Assembly: GCF_014695975.1 (NCBI RefSeq)
Contig: NZ_JACJPI010000065.1
Span: 124,001 to 188,000 of the forward strand
DNA length: 64,000 nucleotides
Direction of reading: 5' to 3'
Origin: Leptolyngbya sp. FACHB-321
GTDB taxonomy: Bacteria > Cyanobacteriota > Cyanobacteriia > Leptolyngbyales > Leptolyngbyaceae
The notes under the pieces were generated by a model that saw nothing but the letters and a program-made list of their open reading frames with translations, was not told where the DNA came from and did not search any database. This document shows, in pieces, positions 19,067 through 27,683 of the stretch. The first letter of the stretch is position 1. Each line of letters begins with the position of its first letter. The translations under genes were made by a program, and so were the position numbers.

Positions 19067-19360
19067 CTAGCCTAGATCTTTCGCGATTGCTTTTTCTCTC
19101 AACGGGCTTTGTAATAACCGTCGAGACAGCCAGTGCAATTGCAGCAAGAGCAAGCTTCCCGCTGCTAGTAGCAAAATACCCACGATTGGTAGGTACGACT
19201 TTGTGTGCCACCAAACCCGCTTTAACACTGAAACAGTTGTCAGCAGGAGACTCGAAAGACCACGAGCGTTAAGCTGTTTCGCACGCTGGAGCCTTAACTC
19301 AAGCGGTACGACGCTCTCTCTACCTGCGATCGCCATACTATCTACTCCTACAAACGCCAT
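19067..19360 (-). CDS. Small membrane protein, hypothetical
   Basis: A 97-aa reading frame (from the second ATG; 104 aa from 19381). It holds one strong hydrophobic helix (LPIVGILLLAAGSLLLLQL) flanked by basic residues (RLQRAKQLNARG before, SRRLLQSPLREKAIAKDLG after). The composition and positive-inside pattern suggest a real single-pass protein. No homology is recognised and the start is uncertain. Confidence 0.45.
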   Translation of the reverse strand: MAFVGVDSMAIAGRESVVPLELRLQRAKQLNARGLSSLLLTTVSVLKRVWWHTKSYLPIVGILLLAAGSLLLLQLHWLSRRLLQSPLREKAIAKDLG

Positions 19361-19520
19361 AACAGGTTTACTCGCTCTCAAAGTACGTTTTTTAGAATAC
19401 TACGGCAAGCCAATAGACTTACAGTATATTTGGCGCCAGTATGGCATAGCTGAGGAAGGAAGACAAGGAGCAAGAAAAAATTATGTTCAGGTCTTGTGTC
19501 ACCCTAAGTGGTTTCTAAAA

Positions 19521-19557
19521 GCAAAGCCTCCTACATTTGGGCTGTAAGAGGCTTTGC
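19521..19557 (-). terminator. Strong hairpin terminator
   Basis: GCAAAGCCTC (19521-19530) and GAGGCTTTGC (19548-19557) form a perfect 10-bp stem with a 17-nt loop. On the minus strand it is followed by TTTTAG, so it would end transcription of the small ORF at 19624-19776. On the plus strand it is followed by A residues. Confidence 0.7.
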
Positions 19558-19623
19558 AAAAACCACAGGCACAGGCTTGATCGCAGTAGTGTTACTGCTA
19601 CAGAGCATGGATGACAAAAAGAT

Positions 19624-19776
19624 CTAATGAGATGGCGATGGTGTGATCGGTTCTAATGTTTTTTGGGGAAAGCTTGGCTCATCAAATTGTTTAACAGTCA
19701 CTTCTCCGTTAGGGGAAACAAAGCAAATCGCCTTTGTCCCCAGTGTTTGGGCTTCACGTTGCGGCGATAGCAGCAT
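19624..19776 (-). CDS. Small conserved-looking ORF, 50 aa
   Basis: A 50-aa frame beginning MLLSPQREAQ and containing GTKAICFVSPNGEVTVKQF, ending in a Pro/Ser-rich tail. The open frame runs upstream for about 19 more codons (reading REVDNYYAERQKP) without an ATG. A perfect 10-bp hairpin with a T-run lies about 65 nt downstream in the same orientation, which favours a real transcription unit. I do not recognise the family. Confidence 0.4.
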   Translation of the reverse strand: MLLSPQREAQTLGTKAICFVSPNGEVTVKQFDEPSFPQKTLEPITPSPSH

Positions 19777-20036
19777 TGGCTTTTGCCTCTCAGCGTAGTA
19801 GTTATCGACTTCTCTAGTTTCCTGTATCCCGCACAGCGCCTACAACCGTGGGGGTACGGTTATAGCAGTGAAGCTCACATCAAGCGTTACGAGTTTGTAG
19901 AACGCGAGTTGCGTTTATCCTGATTGTTTTTGGGTCTTTTAACTGACATTGCTGTCTTTTTTAAGATTAACTGCGCTACTTTGATGACTCTGCTTTAGGA
20001 TTAGCTGAGTATCTGTTGCTTAAGAGCGTCTTTAAA

Positions 20037-20972
20037 ATGACACCTTCTCCTGATCCAGGTTCTGATCGCAAGCGCCTTGGTGCCGATGAGTTGATTGCCG
20101 TCTTCGTTGCGCTTACTAGCATCGGAGGCATTTTCTTTTGGTCAATCAGCCAAAAAGATGGCGGTATGAACGTGCCTTTCTTCCAGGAGCCGACGGCATC
20201 CAGTCCACCAGTCGCTACGCCATCTGCACCAGCTACTACAGACGCGACACCACCGATTAATGGATCAGTTGACCAACCTGTTACAGTTGCGCCTTCGCCG
20301 ATCGATCCAGCAGCAAGCCGCACTACACCAGCACCGCAATCAACACCCTTCGTTGCGGTTGTGCCTCAAGCACCTGCAACACCGTCACCAGCGCCATCTG
20401 CTGCTTCGACCACGCCTGTTGCCCAACTGAAGCAATTTACAGATGTACCAGCAAACTTTTGGGCAAGTGCGCCGATCGCCGCTTTGAGTGCCAGAGGCAT
20501 TTTAGATGGGTTTCCAGATGGCACCTTTCGACCCAACAAACCGATCACTCGAGCAGAATTTGCTGAGATCGTTCGACGGGCTTTTAACAAACCAGCCAGT
20601 CGTGAAGCCTTGAAGTTCAATGATTTAAAGCCAGACTATTGGGCGATCCCGGCAATCAATCAGGCAACGCAGACCCAGTTTATGAGTGGCTTTCCCAACG
20701 GTAGCTTTCAGCCCAATCGCCAGATTCCCAGGTTGCAAGTGCTACTGGCGCTAGCAACAGGCTTGAATTTACAACCCAAGCAACCAGCGGCACAGGTGCT
20801 GAATCAGTATCAAGATGCAGCAGAAATCCCAGCCTATGCGGCTGACAAAACTGCGGCGGCGATCGAGGCAGGACTAGTGCTAGATGAGGACAACACCAAG
20901 CGCTTAAGCCCTGATAAGCTGGCTACCAGAGCCGAGGTGGCAACATTAGTTCATAAGGCGTTGGGACAGTAG
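20037..20972 (+). CDS. SLH-domain protein with N-terminal membrane anchor
   Basis: A 311-aa protein. A single hydrophobic helix (IAVFVALTSIGGIFFWSI, about residues 19-36) is followed by a Pro/Ala/Thr-rich linker of about 80 residues, then three S-layer-homology repeats: FTDVPANFWA to ITRAEFAEIVRRAF, FNDLKPDYWA to IPRLQVLLALATGL, and YQDAAEIPAYA to ATRAEVATLVHKAL. In cyanobacteria SLH domains bind peptidoglycan-linked polysaccharide, so it would tether the inner membrane to the wall; that is inferred. The frame starts at a TTG at 20016, but the ATG at 20037 is a more natural start. No porin barrel is present. Confidence 0.85.
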   Translation: MTPSPDPGSDRKRLGADELIAVFVALTSIGGIFFWSISQKDGGMNVPFFQEPTASSPPVATPSAPATTDATPPINGSVDQPVTVAPSPIDPAASRTTPAPQSTPFVAVVPQAPATPSPAPSAASTTPVAQLKQFTDVPANFWASAPIAALSARGILDGFPDGTFRPNKPITRAEFAEIVRRAFNKPASREALKFNDLKPDYWAIPAINQATQTQFMSGFPNGSFQPNRQIPRLQVLLALATGLNLQPKQPAAQVLNQYQDAAEIPAYAADKTAAAIEAGLVLDEDNTKRLSPDKLATRAEVATLVHKALGQ

Positions 20973-21280
20973 AACGCGACAAGCCCGGCTTGTAAGGTGA
21001 GGCATTGGGATATTAAGTAGTGGGTCTTTCCCACCTGGGTAAAGACTGTTATATGCGTTTGACGAACGACTGCTAACGACTGGCTTCTAGTAATCCATTG
21101 CTAGTGGCAGAACGCGGCTGCAAACTTGTTTGGCATCGGTAATGCTTATGCCGCTTTACGGTAACTTTACTTCAGCAAGTCCTTGCATGAAAATACCGCT
21201 ACTTTGTCATAGCTAATACAGTTTTGAATCCTAAGCCTCCCGAAGATGGGCGTAGCATTAGCACTCAGACGCAATACTTC
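20973..21280. other. Intergenic region before PEP-CTERM gene
   Basis: 308 bp. A small hairpin GTGGG-TCTTT-CCCAC at 21020-21034 lies about 50 nt after the SLH gene stop and may terminate it, though no T-run follows. Nothing else is recognised. Confidence 0.35.
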
Positions 21281-22429
21281 ATGAAAAATCGCCTGCAAGC
21301 TCCTGTTCTGCTCAGTATTATTACGCTTTTAGGTTTAATTACCTCTAAAGCCGACGCTGCCCTGTTGATTGGCAATACCGAGGACAACAATATTGTTGTT
21401 TTTGATGAAAGCACAGGCACGTTTCAAGGTAACTTTACAACACCTGGACTAGGTGGCTTACAAGCACCGGATGCGCTGACGATCGGACCCGATAGCAACC
21501 TTTATGTCAGCAGCGGCGGCAACAGTGGACTCAATTTGTTTGACCCTGCTTACCCTCAAGACTCAGCCGTTCTGCGTTACAGCCTTACAGGCGAATTTCT
21601 GGGTGTAGCCGCTTCTGGCGGTGGTTTGACTCGCCCGTATGGTAACGCCTTTGCACCTGACGGTAGCCTTTTTGTTAGCAGTTTCCGCACTAATCAAATC
21701 TTGCGGTACGACGTAACAACAGGTGCTTTTCTAGGCGTTTTTGCCTCTGACAATAATAGCGGGCTGGGTTCAGTCAACGGCTTGAACGGTCCAAACGGGC
21801 TTTTATTTGGACCCGATGGTAGCCTTTATGTCACGACACAGGGTTCAGCGAATAATATCAGTGGCGGTTTAACGTTTCCCTTTGCCAGTCAAGTTTTGCG
21901 CTACACCCCAGAGCAAGTGGCAGGTTTAGCCCCTAGTGAAGCTCCCAATGTTCTCATTGATCAGCCAACAACCCTACCAGAAAGTGAATTCATTAGCCTT
22001 CTGGGTCTGGCACTTGCACCGACGGATGACAGTCTCTATGTCAGTGATTTTGCGGGTGGTATTCGTCAGTATGATTTGGCAGGCAATTTGCTGAGTGTGC
22101 TCTCGACCAACTACACGGGCACGGCTCCCAGCAGCAATTTTATTGGTAGCCTGACGTTTGGCTCAGGTGCTAACAGCGATGATCTTTATGCAGTCGGCTT
22201 TGATCGGACGAATGCTAACCTCGGCTCTGTACTGGCTTATGCTGGGGCACAAGGTAGTGCAGGAACGTTTTCAGGCGATGTATTTACAAGCAGTCGATTA
22301 ATTCGTCCGATCGGTGTCGTCGCTGTAGAGGGCGTACCGGAACCCTCAACGGTAGCTGGATTACTATTGAGTTTAGGTGGATTAGGGCTAGCTCGCTTGC
22401 GTCAGCGACGATCGCAGATCAAGCTGTAG
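21281..22429 (+). CDS. PEP-CTERM sorted beta-propeller-like secreted protein
   Basis: A 382-aa exported protein. A signal peptide (MKNRLQAPVLLSIITLLGL, cleavage near SKADA) is followed by repeated NHL/Kelch-like blades such as LTIGPDSNLYVSSGG, FAPDGSLFVSSF and LFGPDGSLYVTTQG. The C terminus has the sorting signal VPEPSTVAGLLLSLGGLGL and then ARLRQRR: a PEP motif, a hydrophobic helix and a basic tail. PEP-CTERM proteins are processed by an exosortase and often go to the surface with exopolysaccharide. No exosortase gene is in the window. I use the ATG at 21281 because the TTG at 21224 would put a long polar stretch before the signal peptide. Confidence 0.85.
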   Translation: MKNRLQAPVLLSIITLLGLITSKADAALLIGNTEDNNIVVFDESTGTFQGNFTTPGLGGLQAPDALTIGPDSNLYVSSGGNSGLNLFDPAYPQDSAVLRYSLTGEFLGVAASGGGLTRPYGNAFAPDGSLFVSSFRTNQILRYDVTTGAFLGVFASDNNSGLGSVNGLNGPNGLLFGPDGSLYVTTQGSANNISGGLTFPFASQVLRYTPEQVAGLAPSEAPNVLIDQPTTLPESEFISLLGLALAPTDDSLYVSDFAGGIRQYDLAGNLLSVLSTNYTGTAPSSNFIGSLTFGSGANSDDLYAVGFDRTNANLGSVLAYAGAQGSAGTFSGDVFTSSRLIRPIGVVAVEGVPEPSTVAGLLLSLGGLGLARLRQRRSQIKL

Positions 22430-22442
22430 TCTATATCAAGCC

Positions 22443-22479
22443 AGAAGCCAGGAGATTTGCATTTTGACCTCTGGCTTCT
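22443..22479. terminator. Bidirectional hairpin between convergent genes
   Basis: AGAAGCCAG (22443-22451) pairs perfectly with CTGGCTTCT (22471-22479). It lies exactly between the PEP-CTERM gene stop and the rca stop, which converge. T-runs are weak, but position and symmetry favour a shared terminator. Confidence 0.6.
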
Positions 22480-22498
22480 TGACAAACCCTTCAAACAT

Positions 22499-23845
22499 CT
22501 ATGCAGTAGCGACTTTACCTTTTGGTCGTTGAATGATGGTTTCGGCTACTCTGCGTCGATCTTCTGGGTTGATGCCTACAAGACGCACGTAATCTGTTGG
22601 ACGTTCGCCCAGACAAGCCTCTAAAGCCGCGATCGCCTCAGACGCTTGACCCTGGAAAGAACCATAAGAATTCCAGGAGTTTGTACGGAAGCGACGTTCA
22701 TTCACATACTCAATGCCCAGACGAAGCCCCTGTTTCAAAATTTGGTTTACCTGCGTGACCACGTCTGGAGTGAGCTTGGTGCTAGAGGGCTGACCACCAT
22801 AACTGGAGGATGAGGGCTGATGATTGTTCTGTCCGTTGCCACTGCCAGCAGCATTGCTAGCGGCATTACCAGAGTCGTACTTGTGATAATACTGAGCATT
22901 AGCGGCAGGTGCTTCTTCCTTCGCAGGTGCTTGTTCAGCGGTGTTGCCCAGCTTGCGGTTGAAATACAACGCTTTATTATATTGCTCTGCCAAGCCCATT
23001 TCCTGCACACGTCGCTGCTCTCCAACGATTTGATTGCCCACTTCTAAAAGGTGCGGCAGGCTAAAATCTGGTTTACGAAAGATGGGTGCTGACTGTTCAC
23101 TATTGACTACTCGTAGAGAGATGCGCTCGATTCCAACTTCGTCAATCAAGGCTTTGACCTGCTCGTCGTAGAGGCGCGATCGTATCGCTCCATAAAAGTC
23201 GATCGATTGGTTGGGAAAGGTATCCACCAGTGTCTCAACGGCTCCACGCTGCACGCCGTCTGCCTCAAAGATGCCACTAATGATGCCAATGCGATCGGCG
23301 CGATCGGGTTCCCAGAAAAACTTGTCCATCCGCCCATCGCGGATCAACGGCGCGTAAAGGGTGGAAAAATCATTCCCCGTCACAATAATTGGCACACGGC
23401 GATTGGGTTCTAGTTCATAGCTACCTGGAAGCTGCACATTTGTAGGATTATCGGCAATGTTCATCAGTGTACCGTTTACATTCTGAGTGTTAACGGTGTA
23501 TTGAGTATATTGGTCTACTCGGCCTGCACCGGCATCGATGTCATTAATTAGCAACACTGCCATCTTGCCACGCACCTTTACCAGTTCAGCCGCTTCTCGG
23601 TAGCGCAGGCGCACCAACCGTCCGGGATCACCTGCATCTGGACTTTCTAGCTCTCCAGCAGACATATAAACAACATTGATACCCATCCGCTCGAACGCTA
23701 GTTCGCACTGAAAAGACTTGCCCTCGCCCTTACGTCCGTGAATGCCCAGAATCAGCGGCACTTTGACGCTAGGAATGTCGAGATAATTCTTGGTAATGTG
23801 AATCGAAAGCTTGTCGAGAAAGCGAGGCGAAATGTAATAACTCAT
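22499..23845 (-). CDS. rca: Rubisco activase with C-terminal small-subunit-like domain
   Basis: A 448-aa AAA+ ATPase of the cyanobacterial Rca type. Walker A is GRKGEGKS (residues 37-44), Walker B AVLLINDIDAG (about 96-106), with the sensor/arginine-finger region around RDGRMDKFFWEPDR. After the AAA+ core (to about 290) comes a linker rich in Asn, Ser and Gly, then an RbcS-like (SSUL) domain (about 356-445: LTPDVVTQVNQIL to YVRLVGINPEDRRR). Family knowledge: the ring removes inhibitory sugar phosphates from Rubisco and the SSUL domain recruits it into carboxysomal condensates. It is on the same strand as rbcLXS, separated from it by an SGNH hydrolase gene. Confidence 0.96.
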   Translation of the reverse strand: MSYYISPRFLDKLSIHITKNYLDIPSVKVPLILGIHGRKGEGKSFQCELAFERMGINVVYMSAGELESPDAGDPGRLVRLRYREAAELVKVRGKMAVLLINDIDAGAGRVDQYTQYTVNTQNVNGTLMNIADNPTNVQLPGSYELEPNRRVPIIVTGNDFSTLYAPLIRDGRMDKFFWEPDRADRIGIISGIFEADGVQRGAVETLVDTFPNQSIDFYGAIRSRLYDEQVKALIDEVGIERISLRVVNSEQSAPIFRKPDFSLPHLLEVGNQIVGEQRRVQEMGLAEQYNKALYFNRKLGNTAEQAPAKEEAPAANAQYYHKYDSGNAASNAAGSGNGQNNHQPSSSSYGGQPSSTKLTPDVVTQVNQILKQGLRLGIEYVNERRFRTNSWNSYGSFQGQASEAIAALEACLGERPTDYVRLVGINPEDRRRVAETIIQRPKGKVATA

Positions 23846-23878
23846 AGGTCTTGGCTGTTAGCGGAGAGTAGGGAGGAG

Positions 23879-24496
23879 TTAGAGAGAATTGAAAGCGTTC
23901 CAAGCAGACCACTTTTGCACAAAACGGGCAAGTTCGGCATAGCCAGCAGCATCAGGATGAGCACCATCGCCCGCCTCTATTTCTTGCATCCATGTAGCTG
24001 ATTGGCTCAGAGACGTGAAGATATGCAGATAAGGTACGTTAAGCGTTTCACACAAATGAGCAAAGTGTACTGACAACTCGTTAATGCGAAAATTTTGCGC
24101 CTTGTCAGCGATCGCCGCAGGACCCACCATCAAAATTGGATAGGTTTGTTGAGCCACACTCAAAATCTGTCGAGCATTTGCCAACGATTGCACCAAAGTG
24201 ACACGCGTACTGCCATTTTCCAACGTAGTATCGTTAACTCCAAAGGAAAAGACTACACGGTGATGGCAACCTGGAGGGAGCCGACGATCACAGTCTTGCT
24301 GCCAGCGAGCCAAAAGCTCAGTGGTGGTTTCGCGCCGAATACCCAGGTTGTAATAGGTGATGCGATCGCCGCGTTGGGAAAGAGCTTGGCACAGCCTACC
24401 CGTCCAACCGAGATGCGTGCGATCGCCTGTGCCATTGACAAATGACTCACCGACAAAGCAGATTCGGACATCTGGGTTAGGTTCTTCAATGATCAT
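23879..24496 (-). CDS. SGNH/GDSL-family hydrolase
   Basis: A 205-aa SGNH hydrolase. Block I is FVGESFVNGTG (catalytic Ser18 in GES rather than GDS), block II includes YYNLGIRRE, block III is FSFGVNDTTL (Asn88) and block V is DGAHPDAAGY (Asp177, His180). All four catalytic-type residues are present. There is no signal peptide, so it is probably a cytoplasmic esterase, lipase or acyl hydrolase; the substrate is unknown. It lies 34 bp upstream of rca on the same strand and about 80 bp downstream of rbcS, beyond a hairpin. It therefore probably shares a transcript with rca more than with rbcLXS. Confidence 0.87.
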   Translation of the reverse strand: MIIEEPNPDVRICFVGESFVNGTGDRTHLGWTGRLCQALSQRGDRITYYNLGIRRETTTELLARWQQDCDRRLPPGCHHRVVFSFGVNDTTLENGSTRVTLVQSLANARQILSVAQQTYPILMVGPAAIADKAQNFRINELSVHFAHLCETLNVPYLHIFTSLSQSATWMQEIEAGDGAHPDAAGYAELARFVQKWSAWNAFNSL

Positions 24497-24504
24497 TACA
24501 ACAT

Positions 24505-24546
24505 TAAAAGCGGGATAAAGCAGGCATTGCCCACCCTACCCCGCTT
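24505..24546 (-). terminator. Hairpin terminator after rbcS
   Basis: On the minus strand AAGCGGG and CCCGCTT form a 7-bp perfect stem with a 25-nt loop, followed by TTAATG. It lies between the rbcS stop and the SGNH hydrolase start and could end or attenuate the rbcLXS transcript. Confidence 0.55.
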
Positions 24547-24576
24547 CGAGTCACATGAGTGATCAACAAGCCGCCG

Positions 24577-24900
24577 TTAGCGTGGCTTCTGAACGATAAA
24601 GCTCATCACCTGGCATTGCTTGATGTTGTCAAATGCCACCACACGAATGTAGCTATTGGGGTACTCGGACTTGCATTGCTGTACTTCATTCAGCACTTCT
24701 TGGGGAGAGCGTGCGCCAAACATGGGCAGCTTCCACAATGTCCAGTAGTGGGCTTCAGCGCTAGGGTCATTCGTAAACTCAACGCCAGGGAAAAAGCCCT
24801 GATCCAGCGTGTACTGGATTTGGCGAGAGATTTGAGCGTTGTCCATCAACGGCAGGTAGGAAAACGTCTCATAGCGACGCTCAAACGGTAGGGTCTTCAT
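24577..24900 (-). CDS. rbcS: Ribulose bisphosphate carboxylase small subunit
   Basis: A 107-aa form 1B Rubisco small subunit. Conserved features: the start [47 protein letters not shown] and the C-terminal [20 protein letters not shown]. Eight copies cap the L8 core and stabilise the enzyme. The length matches cyanobacterial RbcS. The frame is open further upstream (to 24936), but the conserved protein begins at the ATG at 24900. Third gene of rbcL-rbcX-rbcS, 88 bp after rbcX. Confidence 0.97.
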   Translation of the reverse strand: MKTLPFERRYETFSYLPLMDNAQISRQIQYTLDQGFFPGVEFTNDPSAEAHYWTLWKLPMFGARSPQEVLNEVQQCKSEYPNSYIRVVAFDNIKQCQVMSFIVQKPR

Positions 24901-24988
24901 AGGTTTCTTGATTGGGTAATAGTTGCTAGTTGTCAATGGCTAGTGATTAGCTTGAGACGATGCGTCTACTGCTAACAGCTAACCAGGT

Positions 24989-25384
24989 TCATCCCGTTTC
25001 TTCAGAATTTGGCTCTTGCTCTGGATGGGCGCTAGGAACCGATAGATCCAGTTGCGTCATCCGCTCTAGTTGCTGCCGACGCTGAGCCATGTTTGCTTGC
25101 TGTGTGCTTGTGCGAAGCATTTCAGGCAAGACATCGGCAATCTCTTCTGCCAGATGCTCCCTGACAGTAAGGATGCGAAACGCAAGATCTTGACGCTCTT
25201 GAAACAGAGCCTTTAGATATGCCTCACCATCCTGAATCTTTTCTCTTGAGGAGAAGTTTTGCAACCAGAAAGCACAAGGCGGATCAGTTTCACTAAGTTG
25301 AGCAATCACTGTTCGCACAGCCTGATACGTCAAGTAGCTAATGAGCGTCTTGGCAGTATCTTTAGCAATTTGCTTTAGATCCAT
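24989..25384 (-). CDS. rbcX: Rubisco assembly chaperone RbcX
   Basis: A 131-aa RbcX, a homodimeric chaperone that clamps the C-terminal tail of RbcL (the EIKFEFD motif, present in this RbcL) during L8 assembly. The helical core is recognised from AKDTAKTLISYLTYQAVRTV, ETDPPCAFWLQNFSS and DGEAYLKALFQERQDLAFRI. The last 25 residues are polar and variable, as usual. The start is the ATG at 25384; a TTG at 25393 would add three residues. Located between rbcL (78 bp) and rbcS on the same strand, the standard beta-cyanobacterial order. Confidence 0.96.
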   Translation of the reverse strand: MDLKQIAKDTAKTLISYLTYQAVRTVIAQLSETDPPCAFWLQNFSSREKIQDGEAYLKALFQERQDLAFRILTVREHLAEEIADVLPEMLRTSTQQANMAQRRQQLERMTQLDLSVPSAHPEQEPNSEETG

Positions 25385-25462
25385 AGCAAACAAGATGAGT
25401 TGGGAAGGATGAAGTTAAGACTATCAATTCGTCTTTTATCCTTCATCCTTCATCCGTGACGA

Positions 25463-26893
25463 TTAAATGGTATCCATTGCGTCAAACTCAAACTTGATTT
25501 CCTTCCACAGTTCGCAAGCAGCAGCCAGTTCAGGCGACCACTTCGCAGCGGCGCGGATGATGTCGCCACCTTCACGCATCAAGTCGCGACCTTCATTCCG
25601 AGCCTGAACGCAGGCTTCTAGAGCCACACGGTTAGCGGTTGCACCTGGAGCATTACCCCAAGGATGACCCAGTGTACCGCCACCAAATTGCAGTACGGAG
25701 TCATCACCAAAGATTTCTACCAACGCAGGCATGTGCCATACGTGGATACCACCAGAAGCGACTGCCATCACGCCAGGCAAAGATGCCCAGTCTTGAGTGA
25801 AGTAGATACCGCGAGAGCGGTCTTTCTCGATGTAGTTTTCACGCAGTAGATCGATGAAACCGAGGGTAATCGCTTTATCACCTTCGAGCTTACCAACGAC
25901 TGTACCAGTGTGAATATGGTCGCCACCAGACATCCGTAGCGCTTTAGCTAGCACGCGGAAGTGGATACCGTGGTTCTTTTGACGATCCATCACAGCGTGC
26001 ATAGCACGGTGAATGTGGAGCAAGATGCCATTGTCGCGGCACCAGTGAGCCAGGGTGGTGTTAGCTGTGAAGCCTGCGGTCAGGTAGTCATGCATGATGA
26101 TGGGCATGTTGAGTTCTTTAGCGTACTCAGCCCGCTTCAGCATTTCTTCGCAGGTAGGAGCGGTCACATTCAGATAGTGACCTTTGACTTCACCTGTTTC
26201 AGCCTGAGCTTTGTAGATGGCTTCTGCTACGAAGGAGAAGCGATCGCGCCACCGTTGGAATGGAGCAGAGTTGATGTTTTCATCATCTTTGGTGAAGTCC
26301 AAACCACCGCGCAAGCACTCATACACTGCACGACCGTAGTTTTTAGCAGACAAACCAAGCTTTGGCTTGATGGTACAGCCCAGTAGAGGACGACCATACT
26401 TGTTCAACTTGTCGCGCTCCACCTGAATACCGTGGGGAGGACCCTGGAAGGTTTTCAGATAGGCAACGGGAATCCGCAAGTCTTCTAAACGAAGAGCTTT
26501 CAGCGCTTTGAAACCAAAGACGTTACCAACGATCGAGGTAAACAGGTTGGTAACAGACCCTTCTTCAAACAAGTCCAAGGGGTAGGCAATAAAAGCGATG
26601 AACTGGTTGTCTTCACCAGCAACGGGTTCGATGTCGTAGCAGCGACCTTTGTAGCGATCGAGGTCTGTGAGTAGGTCAGTCCAAACAGTCGTCCAGGTAC
26701 CAGTAGATGATTCTGCTGCTACTGCGGCGGCAGCTTCCTCAAAGGGAACACCGGGCTGAGGCGTCACACGAAATGCTGCCAGAATATCTGTATCTTTCGG
26801 TGTGTAGTCTGGGGTGTAGTAGGTTAACTTGTACTCTTTTACCCCAGCATCATACCCAGACTTCGCCTGGGTTCTTGTTTGCGCGTAAGACAT
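25463..26893 (-). CDS. rbcL: Ribulose bisphosphate carboxylase large subunit
   Basis: A 476-aa form 1B Rubisco large subunit. The activating Lys202 is in [11 protein letters not shown], and catalytic/loop residues include TIKPKLG (Lys176), [13 protein letters not shown], the loop-6 region GKLEGDK, and [10 protein letters not shown]. The C-terminal tail ends [13 protein letters not shown], the RbcX-binding motif. No gaps relative to the family. GGGAG lies just upstream of the ATG on the minus strand. First gene of the rbcL-rbcX-rbcS operon; a 790-bp upstream region separates it from a divergent GST gene. Confidence 0.99.
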   Translation of the reverse strand: MSYAQTRTQAKSGYDAGVKEYKLTYYTPDYTPKDTDILAAFRVTPQPGVPFEEAAAAVAAESSTGTWTTVWTDLLTDLDRYKGRCYDIEPVAGEDNQFIAFIAYPLDLFEEGSVTNLFTSIVGNVFGFKALKALRLEDLRIPVAYLKTFQGPPHGIQVERDKLNKYGRPLLGCTIKPKLGLSAKNYGRAVYECLRGGLDFTKDDENINSAPFQRWRDRFSFVAEAIYKAQAETGEVKGHYLNVTAPTCEEMLKRAEYAKELNMPIIMHDYLTAGFTANTTLAHWCRDNGILLHIHRAMHAVMDRQKNHGIHFRVLAKALRMSGGDHIHTGTVVGKLEGDKAITLGFIDLLRENYIEKDRSRGIYFTQDWASLPGVMAVASGGIHVWHMPALVEIFGDDSVLQFGGGTLGHPWGNAPGATANRVALEACVQARNEGRDLMREGGDIIRAAAKWSPELAAACELWKEIKFEFDAMDTI

Positions 26894-27683
26894 TAAAATC
26901 TCCCTTCCTGTGTAACTCTACAAAATTTCTTCGATCGCCGTAACGAGAAGCAAGACAAGGGCTTGCCTGCATCCGCCCGAAACTCAGCAAACACCTTATA
27001 GCAATAGGGAATTCGTTGAAATCGTAATCTTTGTGCTCCGGCGACCTGGGTGCAATGAACGAATTGCTCACCCGTTCCGTCAGATTGCTCTCATAGTATC
27101 AGCTAATGGGGAGCCAACAATAAGCCGAGCTTCAAACATTCTGTATCGTTTGATAACAACAGATTATGAATTGAATCTGAGGGTAACGTTGTGTTGAAAA
27201 GTAGCCAAAGGTGGCAATTTTGGTATTCGTCTTTGCTGCCTATACAATCGCGAAACCGAGGCGAAAGCGGCTCCACAGACTTTTCAAGCAAGCAATCTAA
27301 TCCTTACTACAAGCGCCTTGGCAAGTGCCGAGCAGTGACTTAAAGGGTTGGAACACTGCCTCAAGCTGTCAGCCCGTCTGTTACATTTCGCAACAGTTGC
27401 TTCACATTTCTAAGTAACTGTTGATTCATGCAAAGGTGCAAAAGTCAGGTTATCAAGAGCAACGTTCTATGTGCCAGCTTGAAGCGCGATCGGAGGCTTT
27501 CTACTTCTCCTTATAATGGAGCTAATTTCTCGTTTCAGATGTAACCGCTTGAAGTGAAGGCGAACAAAGGGCATAGATGGCAGTGACAAAAGCCCTTAAA
27601 CGCTTTGCTGAAGCTAGCTTAAGGTTGCCTTTGAGCCGTACAGAAAACCAAGCTTTTTTGCAGAAAGGTAACACAAACTCAAA
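26894..27683. other. rbcL / GST divergent promoter region
   Basis: 790 bp with no credible protein gene. On the minus strand TTGTTG and TACTAT, 16 bp apart (within 27084-27112), could be an rbcL promoter with a leader of about 190 nt; this is weak. The short frames here (60-78 aa) lack ribosome sites and protein-like composition. Confidence 0.45.
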
